From assembly GCA_029260795.1 (NCBI GenBank), contig JAJDCO010000038.1:31002-95001 (forward strand): a stretch of DNA of 64,000 bases. The letters are read 5' to 3'. Of this stretch, positions 40,582 to 49,953 are shown in pieces (within the stretch, counting starts at the first letter, position 1; the number at the start of each line of letters is the position of its first letter). The notes beneath the pieces were generated by a model that was not told where the DNA came from, did not search any database, and saw only the letters and a program-made list of their open reading frames with translations. The translations under genes and the position numbers were made by a program. The DNA comes from Planctomycetota bacterium (GTDB taxonomy: Bacteria > Planctomycetota > OFTM77).

Positions 40582-42537
40582 TCACCGCACCCGGGGGACG
40601 TCCATGGTCACGACCGTCGTCTGTCCGCTCGTCACGACGGCCTGGCTGCGCACGATCGTCTTGTCGGAGTTGCGAATTACGAGGAACACCTCTCCGGGCG
40701 GGCACGCTTCGGTGTGTGCGAAGCCAGCGGGGTCGACGGCGAGCTCTTCGCTGGCGCCGAGGAAGAATGGCATCGGCAGCACGATGACCGTGACGTCCTC
40801 CAGCCTTCGTCCCGGTGCCCGAACCCGGACCTCGAGTGACCCGGGTCCGCCGACCACGACCTCCACCTCGCGCCCGGGAAGGTCCATCTCGATGCCATCC
40901 CGCCCCGCGATCGCGAATCCGTCCGCGACGACCTTGACGCCGTAGACATCCCCGGGAACGAGGTGTTCGATCTCGAACATGCCGCCCGGATCGTCCACGA
41001 TGTGCGGTTCGCCCACCATGCCGTGCGAGTAGATCGGAAACGGTGTCGGTGTGATGCGAAAGCACTCGACCGTCGCGCGCGGGATCGGTGATCCGTCTCG
41101 GGCTCGGATTCGACCCGTCAGCACCGCGCCCCGCAGGCTCTCTTCGTCGAGGACGATCTCCAAGCCGAGCGTCCCCGGAAGAACATGCCGCAGGTAGTGC
41201 GTGGCGGGATCGTCGCCATCGGGTTGACAGCTCAGGCGGTACGTGACGTCGGGGTGGAGGCCCTCGATTCGAAACGAGCCGTCCGGTTCCGTCTGCGTGC
41301 TGCGATTCGGAAAACGGTCCCGCAGGCTGGCAGCTTGAGAGAGCGCCGCCATCGGATTCTCGGGGAGATCCGGCTCCGCTCGAACTTGGGTCGCGGAGGC
41401 CGGCGTGCCGTCGGTCCAGACGACGCGCCCTGCGATCGCCCGAGTCGCGGGCAGCGTGAGCTCGATGAAGGTCGACGGCTTGGTCGCCTCCAAGGTGACC
41501 TCGGCGTATCGGGTCGTATTGGAAGCACTGCGCGCCAGCACCTCGAACCGGCCCGGCCCGGACATGTCGCATGAGAACTCGCCCAGCCCTCCCGTCTTGA
41601 CTCGGTGCTGCTGCGCGGGTGAAGAGAACATCTCGTTGGTCGTCGAATCGTCGCTCGGCAGATGCCAGATGCGCACCTCGATGTCCGGCAATGGTGCGCC
41701 GTGCGGATCGAGAACGATCCCTTCGATTCGGAAGGCCCCGGGTAGGTAGAGCGTGACCTCCTTGCTCTCGCCGGCTTCGACGAACAGCTTCATCGGAGGG
41801 CTCTCACTCGCCCCCACCCGCGCCACGACCTCCTGGACAGTGCGGGCGTCGAGGTCGATCTCGAAGCGGCCGCGGCTGTCCACCTCCTGCACTCGATCGA
41901 TCGAGGCGGTCGACATGAAGCTCGCCTTGGCATCGAAGACAACCGTGGCGTCGGCAGCCGGTCGCTCGTCGGGCCACAGCACCCGCCCTCGAACTCGTGC
42001 CATTGGGCTGAGGTCGACGACCAGCTCCTCCCGCGAACTCCAACGAGCGATAGCCGACGCTCGATCGGTCTCCGACCAGACGTACACGGTGCCGCGAGTC
42101 GCGCCCGTTCGGATGAGGCATCGGCCGTGGGAATCGGTCGTGCCTCGATGATGGGGTGGATCCTCGTGCGACTGGGCGGGTGACTCCCAGAGGCTCACCG
42201 CGGCGCCGGAGACTGGACTCCCTTGCAACTGAACCAGAATCGGGAGGCCGTCGGTGGAGGCTCCGCGCTCGTCGAGCGCCGTCGGGGGATCGACCGGAGG
42301 CTCCGACTCGTCCTCGGGTCCCGCCTCGGGAGCGACCCGTGTCGAGTCCTCGGGAGCCCTCTCGGCCAGCGTCGGCAAAGGCACCGCCCGCGGGACGTCC
42401 TGGGTCCCCGGTGTGAGTGGCTGCGCGGCGTCCGGGTCCATCCCGGGGCTTTCGAGGTAGGCCGAGACCCACCAACCTAGGCCAGCTAGCAAGACGGCTA
42501 GCAAGACGAGGGCGACGATCGCGCTGACGACTCGCAT
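40582..42537 (-). CDS. Membrane-anchored carboxypeptidase-regulatory-like repeat protein
   Basis: 651 residues from MRVVSAIVALVLLAVLLAGL, preferred over an ATG 20 codons upstream because GGGGGTAGG precedes it. One N-terminal helix is followed by a Pro/Glu-rich linker (about 30-95) and four to five beta-sandwich units of the carboxypeptidase-regulatory type: RVRGRVLWPDERPAADATVV, RIEGIVLDPHGAPLPDIEV, AIAGRVVWTDGTPASATQV and VLTGRIRARDGSPIPRATV, each ending in a TxxDGSFRIEGL-like strand. No catalytic motif. It is a distant paralogue of the protein at 21851-24394 and heads the minus-strand series of exported proteins. Confidence 0.85.
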   Translation of the reverse strand: MRVVSAIVALVLLAVLLAGLGWWVSAYLESPGMDPDAAQPLTPGTQDVPRAVPLPTLAERAPEDSTRVAPEAGPEDESEPPVDPPTALDERGASTDGLPILVQLQGSPVSGAAVSLWESPAQSHEDPPHHRGTTDSHGRCLIRTGATRGTVYVWSETDRASAIARWSSREELVVDLSPMARVRGRVLWPDERPAADATVVFDAKASFMSTASIDRVQEVDSRGRFEIDLDARTVQEVVARVGASESPPMKLFVEAGESKEVTLYLPGAFRIEGIVLDPHGAPLPDIEVRIWHLPSDDSTTNEMFSSPAQQHRVKTGGLGEFSCDMSGPGRFEVLARSASNTTRYAEVTLEATKPSTFIELTLPATRAIAGRVVWTDGTPASATQVRAEPDLPENPMAALSQAASLRDRFPNRSTQTEPDGSFRIEGLHPDVTYRLSCQPDGDDPATHYLRHVLPGTLGLEIVLDEESLRGAVLTGRIRARDGSPIPRATVECFRITPTPFPIYSHGMVGEPHIVDDPGGMFEIEHLVPGDVYGVKVVADGFAIAGRDGIEMDLPGREVEVVVGGPGSLEVRVRAPGRRLEDVTVIVLPMPFFLGASEELAVDPAGFAHTEACPPGEVFLVIRNSDKTIVRSQAVVTSGQTTVVTMDVPRVR

Positions 42538-42746
42538 GTGCCTACCCCCACGTTGAAGCCGGAAGGGATCTCGCTCACCGGGATCACGGGATTCCATTCT
42601 GTGAGGAGCCCTGTCGCGCTGTCGAGCACGATATGGACAGGATCCGAGGAGACCCGCGTGCTTTCATCCCCAAGGGGGAGTCGTTTCGGGCGAATTCAAG
42701 GAACGTCCAGACTCTGAAGCACCCATCAGCCCCGGCTAGGCACCGG

Positions 42747-43388
42747 TCAGCCGAAACCAAGGTCCTCGAGCTTCTCCGGCGTGATGCCGCTCGTTCCGAG
42801 CATCTGCTGGAGGCTGCGGCGCACCCACTTGCCGATCGGGTCGCCCTCGAGGTTCACGGTCGCCCCGACCGCCTTCTTGCCCAAGGTCGTGCGCTCGAGC
42901 GTCTCGGGAATGAGGGCCACCGAAAAGCCGTGGTCGTCGAGGTCGACGACCGTCAGGCTGATGCCGTCGATCGTGACGGAGCCTTTGGGGATGAGGTCGC
43001 CGAGGAGCTCGGAGGGGGCGGCGACCCGTAAGTCCCACTGGCCAGCCGTCTGACGTGAGATCTCGATCCTGCCGGTCGCGTCGACGTGACCCGAGACGAA
43101 GTGGCCACCGAGCCGGTCTCCGATGCGCAACGATCGCTCGCAGTTGACCGAATCCCCGATCCGGAGCTCGCCGAGATTTGTGCGATCCAGAGTCTCGGCA
43201 ATGACGTCGAAGGCGCCGCGGCTGCCCGAAAGAGTGGCCAGAGTCAGGCAGACTCCGTTGACGGCGATGCTGTCGCCGAGTCGAGCATCTTGGGCGAGGG
43301 ATCCCAGGTCGAGCTCGAGTCGAGCGGCTCCTCCGCGGCGGGCGATGGAGTCGACGCGAGCGAGCCCTTCGATCAGTCCGGTGAACAT
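42747..43388 (-). CDS. ribE: Riboflavin synthase alpha chain
   Basis: 213 residues. It begins with the diagnostic MFTGLIEG and contains two lumazine-binding domains in tandem, each with a matching core (SIAVNGVCLTL... and VTIDGISLTV...), as in all trimeric riboflavin synthases. SGHVDATG is the conserved active-site segment at the domain junction. It dismutates two 6,7-dimethyl-8-ribityllumazine molecules to riboflavin. No other rib gene is adjacent, and I found no FMN riboswitch-like sequence in the 209-base gap before it. Confidence 0.96.
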   Translation of the reverse strand: MFTGLIEGLARVDSIARRGGAARLELDLGSLAQDARLGDSIAVNGVCLTLATLSGSRGAFDVIAETLDRTNLGELRIGDSVNCERSLRIGDRLGGHFVSGHVDATGRIEISRQTAGQWDLRVAAPSELLGDLIPKGSVTIDGISLTVVDLDDHGFSVALIPETLERTTLGKKAVGATVNLEGDPIGKWVRRSLQQMLGTSGITPEKLEDLGFG

Positions 43389-43597
43389 GGGAGAATCGGG
43401 CGCCTCTCGAACAGGGGGGTCAGCCCGGAATGCAGCCGATCTGGGGGCCGCGAGGGCCAGTGGCGAACGGGTGGGCTTCTACCGGGAAATCCCCTTGACC
43501 ACAAGAGGTATTTCCCTATCTTATCGAGGTTTTCGTTTCGGCCGGGCAGGGGCGATCCACTCGTGCTGCAAGGCACGGGGGAGCTCGTTTCGGGGCC

Positions 43598-44314
43598 ATG
43601 CGCTTTCACATTCTCACGCTCTTTCCCGAGGTCGTCCGAACCTACTTAGACGAGAGCATCCTCAAGATAGGCCAGCAGAAAGGTCTGCTCGAGTTTCACC
43701 TGGTCAACACCCGGGACTTCACACACGACCGGCATCGCAGCGTCGATGACGCGCCTTACGGGGGCGGACCAGGTATGCTGCTGAAGCCGGAGCCGATCTT
43801 CGAGGCGATCGAGTCGATCGAAGACCAGCACGGTGAAACACGAAAGATCTTGCTCAGCCCTCAGGGGGAGACGTTCACGCATCAGCGGGCTGAGGAGCTC
43901 AGCCGGTCGGACCGGGACCTCCTTCTTCTGTGCGGGCGTTACGAAGGCTTCGATGAACGGGTGCGGCTCGGCTTCCAGTGGGAGGAGATCTCCATCGGAG
44001 ATTACGTCCTGAGCGGCGGCGAGCTGCCGGCTTTGGTGATAATCGAGGCGATCAGCCGATGGGTGCCGGGAGTTCTCGGCGATCCGGAGTCGGCGCGTCG
44101 AGACTCGTTTGCCGAAGGGCTGCTGGAGTATCCACAATACACGAGACCGAAAGAGTATCGAGGTTGGTCGGTTCCCGAGGTCTTGCTCTCGGGCCACCAC
44201 GCCGAGATCGAGGCCTGGCGTCGCTCCGAGTCGGAACGACGGACCGCCGAGCGACGCGCTGGGGAGAGATCCACGGCGCCGCCCGGCCCGACCCTCGATG
44301 CTCCCGGCGAATAG
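43598..44314 (+). CDS. trmD: tRNA (guanine-N1)-methyltransferase
   Basis: 238 residues. It methylates G37 in tRNAs to prevent frameshifting. The SPOUT trefoil-knot region is readable: DDAPYGGGPGMLLKPEP, LLSPQGETF, LLCGRYEGFDERV and SIGDYVLSGGELPALVIIEA, which bind SAM. The C-terminal domain has YTRPKEYRGWSVPEVLLSGHH. The usual rpsP-rimM partners are absent upstream, but rplS follows 31 bases later, as normal. Confidence 0.97.
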   Translation: MRFHILTLFPEVVRTYLDESILKIGQQKGLLEFHLVNTRDFTHDRHRSVDDAPYGGGPGMLLKPEPIFEAIESIEDQHGETRKILLSPQGETFTHQRAEELSRSDRDLLLLCGRYEGFDERVRLGFQWEEISIGDYVLSGGELPALVIIEAISRWVPGVLGDPESARRDSFAEGLLEYPQYTRPKEYRGWSVPEVLLSGHHAEIEAWRRSESERRTAERRAGERSTAPPGPTLDAPGE

Positions 44315-44345
44315 AGATTAAAGAGGCTGACTGGAGGAAGTCCTG

Positions 44346-44753
44346 ATGGATGCCATTGCTCACATCGAGAGCGGCTACTTGAAAGAGACCCTTCCCGCGT
44401 TCGTGGTCGGCGACACTGTCGACGTCCACGTTCGAATCACGGAAGGCGAGAAAGAACGAGTTCAGATTTTCACGGGGACCGTCATCGCCATCCGCGGTGA
44501 GGGAACGCGGAGGATGTTCACGGTTCGGCGCATCGTGCAGAGCGAAGGTGTGGAGCGGACCTTTCCGATCCACTCGCCGCGTGTGGCCGACGTCCAGGTG
44601 AGGCGGCCGGGCGCCGTGCGACGTGCCAAGCTCTACTATTTGCGCAAGCGCCGTGGCAAGGCGACTCGCGTCAAGGAGCGCATCGTCGACATGGGACGCG
44701 GCAAGGGCAAAGGCAAGGGCCGAGGCAAAGGCAAGGGCAAGTCGAATTCCTAG
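44346..44753 (+). CDS. rplS: 50S ribosomal protein L19
   Basis: 135 residues. The L19 core (FVVGDTVDVHVRITEGEKER, FTGTVIAIRGEG, TFTVRRI-like MFTVRRIVQSEGVERTFPIH, AKLYYLRKRRGKATRVKER) is complete. The last about 20 residues are an extra Gly/Lys repeat tail (GRGKGKGKGRGKGKGKSNS). It has GGAGGAAG before the ATG and stands between trmD and secDF. Confidence 0.97.
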   Translation: MDAIAHIESGYLKETLPAFVVGDTVDVHVRITEGEKERVQIFTGTVIAIRGEGTRRMFTVRRIVQSEGVERTFPIHSPRVADVQVRRPGAVRRAKLYYLRKRRGKATRVKERIVDMGRGKGKGKGRGKGKGKSNS

Positions 44754-44789
44754 GTCACCTTCCGGGTGACGCGGGTGGAGAAAACGACG

Positions 44790-47648
44790 ATGGGTAGTAA
44801 GGTCTCCGGGCGCCTCGTGACGATCGCGGTCGTCCTGGCCCTGGCAGTATGGGCACTCGTTTCCAATCTGCCGCTCAATCTCGGCCTGGATCTTCGCGGG
44901 GGAACCTCTCTGCGGTACAAGCTCCAGCTCTCCGAGGAAGACGATGCCGCGGCCATTCAAGAGACAACGGTCGAGGTTGTTCGGACGCGCTTGAACTCGC
45001 TCGGCCTCCGCGAGATCCCGGTCTACTCGGTCGGCGAAGATGGCGTCGTCGTGGACCTGCCCGGCGTCGGTCCCGAGGAATCTCGAAACATCCAGCGCAC
45101 GATCGTCAGCCTCGGCAAGCTGGAGTTTTTCCTCGTCTCCACCGACGACGATGGCGTTGATCTGGCCGCCGCGAAGGAGAAGCTGAAGACCTTCCTCGCC
45201 GCCAACGACGCCAAGGCCCGCGAGACCTGGAATCGCCTCAAGAGCAGCTTCCAGCAGGAGTTTCGGAGCCAGGACGGCCTTCCCGTCCCTGTTCCCGACG
45301 ACTGGGCCATCCTCGAGCGCAGCGACCTCGCCATCCCCGAGCTCGTGACGCGCGAGACGCAGCCAGACGGCCGCCTGTTCGAGTTCTTCTGGTTGCCCGA
45401 TCGGTTCAAGATCCGGGCCGTCAATCACGAGGACCGATACACCCTCGTTGCCAAGGAATCCAATCCTTCTGCCGGAAACGCCGAGGACGTCAACCGATAC
45501 GTCTTCACCGGTAAGGACCTCGCAACGGCGGGTCGCGGCCAGGATCCCACTCGGGGCCGCACCGTGACCTTCGACCTGGTGACGCTGCGCAAATCGGCCT
45601 TCGAGGAGTACACGGGCCGTTACGTCGGACGTCAGCTCGCCATCGTGCTCGACGATCAGATCCACAGCTCCCCGAATCTCAATCAGCCGCTTCCGGGCGG
45701 TGGTCAGATCAGCGGCCCGCAGCCGATCGGCTTCAGTATCGACGAGCAAAAGCAGCTCGTCACCGTGCTGCAGTCGGGTAGCCTCGAGGTCGAGATGGCG
45801 CTCGAGAGTGATGCCAGCATGGGCCCGTCGCTCGGAGAGGACTCGATCGACTCGGGTATTCTCGCGATCAGCCTCGGCCTGGCGCTCGTGTTCGTCTTCA
45901 TGATCGTGTACTACCGCAGCGCCGGCGTTCTGGCCGACATCGCTCTCGCGATCAACCTGCTGCTGCTGATCTCGGCGCTCGCCTTACTCGAGGCCACTCT
46001 GACGCTTCCGGGCCTCGCCGGTATCGTGCTCACGGTCGGAATGGCGGTCGATGCGAACATCCTGATCTTCGAGCGTGTCCGCGAGGAGCGCGAGAAGGGC
46101 AAGACGATCTCGCAGGCGTTCAAGAACGGCTTCGAGCGCGCGCTCGTGACCATTCTCGACGCCAACATCACGACCTTGATCACGGCCTTGGTGCTTCAGC
46201 AGGTTGGAACCGGCCCGGTCAAGGGCTTCGCGATCACGCTCTCAATCGGCATCGTAACCAGCATGTTCGCGGCGCTCTACGTGACGCGGGCGCTGTTCGA
46301 GTTCAGCATGGCGAAGGGGTTCTTGAAGGACCTCAAGTCCCTCCACTTCCTGACCAACCCGAACTTCGCCTTCTTGGCCAACGCGCGCAAGGCGATGGCC
46401 ATCACGATCAGCATGATCGGCGTCGGTGTCGTGTTGACCGTGATGCGCGGCAGCGACAGCCTCGGTCTGGACTTCGTCGGTGGATACGAGTTCAAGCTCC
46501 AGTTCGCGGAGTCGGAGAACATCGAGGAGGTCCGCGAGACCGTCGGCAGCAAGTTCTCCAATCCTCAAGTCGTCAGCGTCGGAGACGAGGATAAGATCTT
46601 CTCCATCAAGCTGCGGCTCGACGGGAGTCACGTCGATACCGACCTCTTCATCCGTGATGTGTCCGAGTACGTTCACGAGCAGTTCGCGGGCAAGCTGGCG
46701 CCCGAGCTGGTCGAGAGCCTGCAGATCGACCAAAGCCGGCAAGCGGCTCAGCCGGTCGCGTTCCGGTTGAACTTCCTTTCGCAGGAGCGGCAGGAAGCCG
46801 ACCTTCCGGCACTGGACAGCGCCGAGATCGAGAAGCTGATGGTCGGGGCCTTGGCCTCGGTCGACTCGGTCACGAAAGTCGACAGCACGGGATACCTGAG
46901 CTTCGACGTCAAGGGCCAGTCGCGCTCGGTGGAGAACACCGGTATCGATCCCCAAGAGGACCTGCTCTCGCGCGTCGCCGCAACGACGCGTAGCTACAAG
47001 GTCTCCTCGGCGATCCCGGAGTCGAGCTACATCGGTCCGACGGCGGCTCGGGAGCTCGAGGAAAAGGCGATCTTCGCCATCCTCATCTCGCTCGTCTTGA
47101 TCGTCATCTACATCCGTCTGCGCTTCCATGATCTCAGCTACGGCCTCGCCGCCGTCGCCGCACTCGTGCACGACGTCCTCTTCTCGCTCGGCGTGATCGT
47201 CGCCGCAAGCTGGGCCGGGATCGTCAACGTCGAGATCGATCTCCCCATGATCGCGGCGTTCCTCACCATCATCGGGTACTCGCTCAACGACACGATCGTG
47301 GTCTTCGATCGGATCCGCGAGAACATCCCGAAGTACCCGAAGTCGAAGCTGAACGAGGTCATCAACACCAGCATCAACCAGACGCTGTCGCGGACGATCT
47401 TGACCTCGGTGACGACCTTCCTGGTCGTCGCGATCTTGTTCGTCATGAACAAGGGAAAGAAGAACGTCCTCGAGGGCTTCTCCTTCGCCATGGTGATCGG
47501 CGTCGTGATCGGAACCTACTCTTCGATCTTCATTGCCAGCCCAGTGGTCGTTATGCTGACGAACTACAAGGAGCGCAAAAAAAAAGCCATGACTCCTAGT
47601 GGCGGCAGCAAGCAGAAGTCGGTGGCCAAGGCAGCGACCAGCTCCTGA
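44790..47648 (+). CDS. secDF: Fused protein translocase SecD-SecF
   Basis: 952 residues from ATG at 44790 (GGAG upstream); a GTG eight codons earlier lacks a ribosome site. The SecD half has the N-terminal helix, D1 motif LGLDLRGGTSLRY, the large periplasmic P1 domain (about 50-330) and a six-helix RND-type membrane block ending near residue 530 (GIVLTVGMAVDANILIFERV). The SecF half starts with MAITISMIGVG, has DSLGLDFVGGYEFKL, and its own six helices with FLTIIGYSLNDTIVVFDRIREN. It uses the proton gradient to pull secreted proteins out of SecYEG. Fusions of the two genes are known in several phyla. Confidence 0.96.
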   Translation: MGSKVSGRLVTIAVVLALAVWALVSNLPLNLGLDLRGGTSLRYKLQLSEEDDAAAIQETTVEVVRTRLNSLGLREIPVYSVGEDGVVVDLPGVGPEESRNIQRTIVSLGKLEFFLVSTDDDGVDLAAAKEKLKTFLAANDAKARETWNRLKSSFQQEFRSQDGLPVPVPDDWAILERSDLAIPELVTRETQPDGRLFEFFWLPDRFKIRAVNHEDRYTLVAKESNPSAGNAEDVNRYVFTGKDLATAGRGQDPTRGRTVTFDLVTLRKSAFEEYTGRYVGRQLAIVLDDQIHSSPNLNQPLPGGGQISGPQPIGFSIDEQKQLVTVLQSGSLEVEMALESDASMGPSLGEDSIDSGILAISLGLALVFVFMIVYYRSAGVLADIALAINLLLLISALALLEATLTLPGLAGIVLTVGMAVDANILIFERVREEREKGKTISQAFKNGFERALVTILDANITTLITALVLQQVGTGPVKGFAITLSIGIVTSMFAALYVTRALFEFSMAKGFLKDLKSLHFLTNPNFAFLANARKAMAITISMIGVGVVLTVMRGSDSLGLDFVGGYEFKLQFAESENIEEVRETVGSKFSNPQVVSVGDEDKIFSIKLRLDGSHVDTDLFIRDVSEYVHEQFAGKLAPELVESLQIDQSRQAAQPVAFRLNFLSQERQEADLPALDSAEIEKLMVGALASVDSVTKVDSTGYLSFDVKGQSRSVENTGIDPQEDLLSRVAATTRSYKVSSAIPESSYIGPTAARELEEKAIFAILISLVLIVIYIRLRFHDLSYGLAAVAALVHDVLFSLGVIVAASWAGIVNVEIDLPMIAAFLTIIGYSLNDTIVVFDRIRENIPKYPKSKLNEVINTSINQTLSRTILTSVTTFLVVAILFVMNKGKKNVLEGFSFAMVIGVVIGTYSSIFIASPVVVMLTNYKERKKKAMTPSGGSKQKSVAKAATSS

Positions 47649-47663
47649 CGACCGCCTGCACAA

Positions 47664-47695
47664 CGGGTGACGGGTCCTTCCTGATCCGTCACCCG
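47664..47695 (+). terminator. Stem-loop downstream of secDF
   Basis: A 10-bp perfect stem CGGGTGACGG/CCGTCACCCG with a 12-base loop, 15 bases past the secDF stop. No T-run follows. Confidence 0.5.
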
Positions 47696-47730
47696 AGTCC
47701 GAACGGTCCGAAAACTGAGGTGCGAGCGAC

Positions 47731-48456
47731 ATGCGACGTAAGACAGCCGCCGCTCTCATCACCGGCCTGCTCGCCCTCGGCGCGAGCGCGATCACTTGGG
47801 ACCTGAAGCATCGGGAGGAGAGCCAACGGGCCGGCCAGCGACCGGACCTCGACCTCCGTCTGCGGGATCTGACGCCTCCGCTCGCCAAGCGCGTGCCCCG
47901 AAGCGGTGGCGATCCCAGCTCCGATCGCGTCATCATCCGAATCGGAGGTGGCGAGCGGAACCTCGAGGTCGCCCGTCTTCGCAATGTCTCGGCGCCGCTT
48001 CGACCAAGGCGAGGCGCGAGCCGAAGAGGACCAGCGGGAATCGTCGGTCCCAAACCTCCTCGCAGCGAAGAGCCTCCCCCACGCGGTGATGCTGCACGCC
48101 ACATCGTTCAGCCGGGTGACACTCTCGGCTCGATCTCGAGCCAGCACTACGGAACGGCGCGCCAGGTCGAGCGCATCCGTGAGGCGAACGGCCTTCGCTC
48201 GGACAAGATCCAGATCGGGCAAGTTCTCGAGATCCCGGCCTGGGCCGGAAGCCGGGCCCCGCTCTCCGTCCCTTCACCCGAGGTCGGGCCTCCTTCCCGA
48301 CGCACGCATCGGGTCGAGGGAGGCGAGACGCTCATCTCAATCGCCCGGCGAGAGCTCGGCAACGCCGACCGCTGGCGCGAGATCCTCGAGCTCAACGGGC
48401 TCGAGCGGGCGACCGATCTGCGCGAAGGTCAGTCGATCCTCATTCCCGTCCGCTGA
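47731..48456 (+). CDS. Exported protein with two LysM domains
   Basis: 241 residues. An N-terminal hydrophobic segment after MRRK (about 5-22) is a signal or anchor. A charged, Pro/Arg-rich middle (about 30-120) leads to two LysM peptidoglycan-binding domains, about 122-168 (HIVQPGDTLGSISSQHYGT) and about 192-240 (HRVEGGETLISIARRELGN). No catalytic domain is present. It probably binds cell-wall glycan and tethers or spaces other components. It follows secDF in the same direction after a hairpin. Confidence 0.88.
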   Translation: MRRKTAAALITGLLALGASAITWDLKHREESQRAGQRPDLDLRLRDLTPPLAKRVPRSGGDPSSDRVIIRIGGGERNLEVARLRNVSAPLRPRRGASRRGPAGIVGPKPPRSEEPPPRGDAARHIVQPGDTLGSISSQHYGTARQVERIREANGLRSDKIQIGQVLEIPAWAGSRAPLSVPSPEVGPPSRRTHRVEGGETLISIARRELGNADRWREILELNGLERATDLREGQSILIPVR

Positions 48457-48651
48457 CGGCAAACGGCGCTCGACGCCGAGAGTGAACGCTCACAGCTCGC
48501 TTCGGAGCACCACTTGGGGGCTCGAGTATTGGTCGTGCCATCGTGCGACCTTCTTCCCCCCCCTGGAGTCTCACCCGACGTTGACACACAGGGACCTCCG
48601 GAGGGCGTGGCGTCCGAGGTGACCCGCGCCCATGAGCTTCGACTCAGAGGC

Positions 48652-49953
48652 TCATTCGTCGACACCCACGATCTCGAGCGGATGTCCTCGCAGCTCCCGT
48701 CGTAGAGCACCGAGCTCCCGGGGCAGCAGGCGGACCTTGAGCTCAGCCATGTCGTCTTCAAAGGTGTGATCGACGATGAAAGCCCAGTTGCGGACGACCG
48801 GGTAAACCCGTCCGTCGCCGCTGTCGTAGCGAATGACGACGTCGTTCCGGAACCGGTCGACGTAGCTGGCCACCCAGCTTCGGAGCTCGTCGAGCCCTTT
48901 TCCTGTCGCGGCGGACACGGAAACGTTGGGAGTCTCGGTCCGGGCGAGGACTTCGACGTCCGCAAGATTCTCGACGAGGTCGACCTTGTTGAACACCTCG
49001 AGCTGTGGGATCTCACCGGCCCCGAGCTGATCCAAGACGTCTTGCACCGCGACGCGCTGATGGATGGCGTCCGGATGCGAAGCGTCGATCAGGTGGAGGA
49101 GCAGATCGGCATGAGTGGCCTCCTCGAGGGTGGCGTGAAAGGACGCCACCAGATGGTGCGGGAGCTTCTCGACGAACCCGACAGTGTCGCTCAGGAGGAC
49201 TCGAACGCCTTCGGCGACCGCCCAGATGCGAGTCTTGGTGTCCAGAGTGGCAAAGAGCTGATCGGCCACATAGGTGCCAGTTCCGGTCAGCATGTTCATC
49301 AACGTCGACTTGCCGGCGTTCGTGTAACCGACCAAGCAGATGGTAAAGACATCGCTGCGAGACTCGACCTCACGCAGCTTGCGCTGCTCGATGTCGGCAA
49401 GCACGCGTTTGTAATCGGCGATCTTGCGGCGGATGATTCGGCGATCGGTCTCGATCTGCTTTTCGCCCGGACCACGAGTCCCGATACCGCCGCGGATGCG
49501 CTCGAGGTGAGTCCACATACGCTTCAGTCGTGGAAGCGTGTACTGAAGCTGGGCGAGCTCGACCTGCACGCGAGCCTGATGCGTACGGGCGCGGCGCGCA
49601 AAGATGTCGAGGATCAGCTCGCTGCGATCGACGACCCTCAGCTCGGACAGGCGTTCCAGGTTCCGGCCCTGAGATGGGCTGAGGTCACTGTCGCAAATGA
49701 GGAGGTTCGCGTCCGCGGCCTTGGCGGCATCGGTCAGCTCCTGGGCCTTGCCTCGCCCCAAGAAGGTCGCTGCATCGATGCGGTCGCGATTCTGCATCAT
49801 CTCTCCGACCACTTCGGCGTCCGCGGCCTCAGCGAGCCGTCGGAGCTCGTCCAACGGCCCCGAGTAGCGCTCGGGCTCCCGAGGAAGGCTCACACCGAAG
49901 AGAAAGGCCCGCTCCTTCTGGGGAGCGACGTCATGCATCTTGGTTCGACTCAT
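48652..49953 (-). CDS. hflX: GTPase HflX
   Basis: 433 residues from MSRTKMHDVAPQKER; its ATG overlaps the nadB stop (ATGA). The family signature GGIGTRGPGEKQIETDRR (from residue 155) precedes the GTPase domain, with G1 GYTNAGKS (209-216), G3 DTVGFVEKLPHHLVASFHAT and G4 NKVD. HflX splits stalled or heat-damaged 70S ribosomes. The 195-base gap downstream to the LysM gene is empty. Coupling to nadB is unusual but is clear from the overlap. Confidence 0.96.
   Translation of the reverse strand: MSRTKMHDVAPQKERAFLFGVSLPREPERYSGPLDELRRLAEAADAEVVGEMMQNRDRIDAATFLGRGKAQELTDAAKAADANLLICDSDLSPSQGRNLERLSELRVVDRSELILDIFARRARTHQARVQVELAQLQYTLPRLKRMWTHLERIRGGIGTRGPGEKQIETDRRIIRRKIADYKRVLADIEQRKLREVESRSDVFTICLVGYTNAGKSTLMNMLTGTGTYVADQLFATLDTKTRIWAVAEGVRVLLSDTVGFVEKLPHHLVASFHATLEEATHADLLLHLIDASHPDAIHQRVAVQDVLDQLGAGEIPQLEVFNKVDLVENLADVEVLARTETPNVSVSAATGKGLDELRSWVASYVDRFRNDVVIRYDSGDGRVYPVVRNWAFIVDHTFEDDMAELKVRLLPRELGALRRELRGHPLEIVGVDE

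Noticed and set aside
40298..41572. Extension of the FG-GAP gene to 1273 codons
   Set aside because: The added part overlaps the carboxypeptidase-regulatory gene in another frame and resembles nothing; a good ribosome site and signal peptide fix the start at 40297.
43389..43597. FMN riboswitch before ribE
   Set aside because: No conserved RFN-element sequences are visible in the gap.
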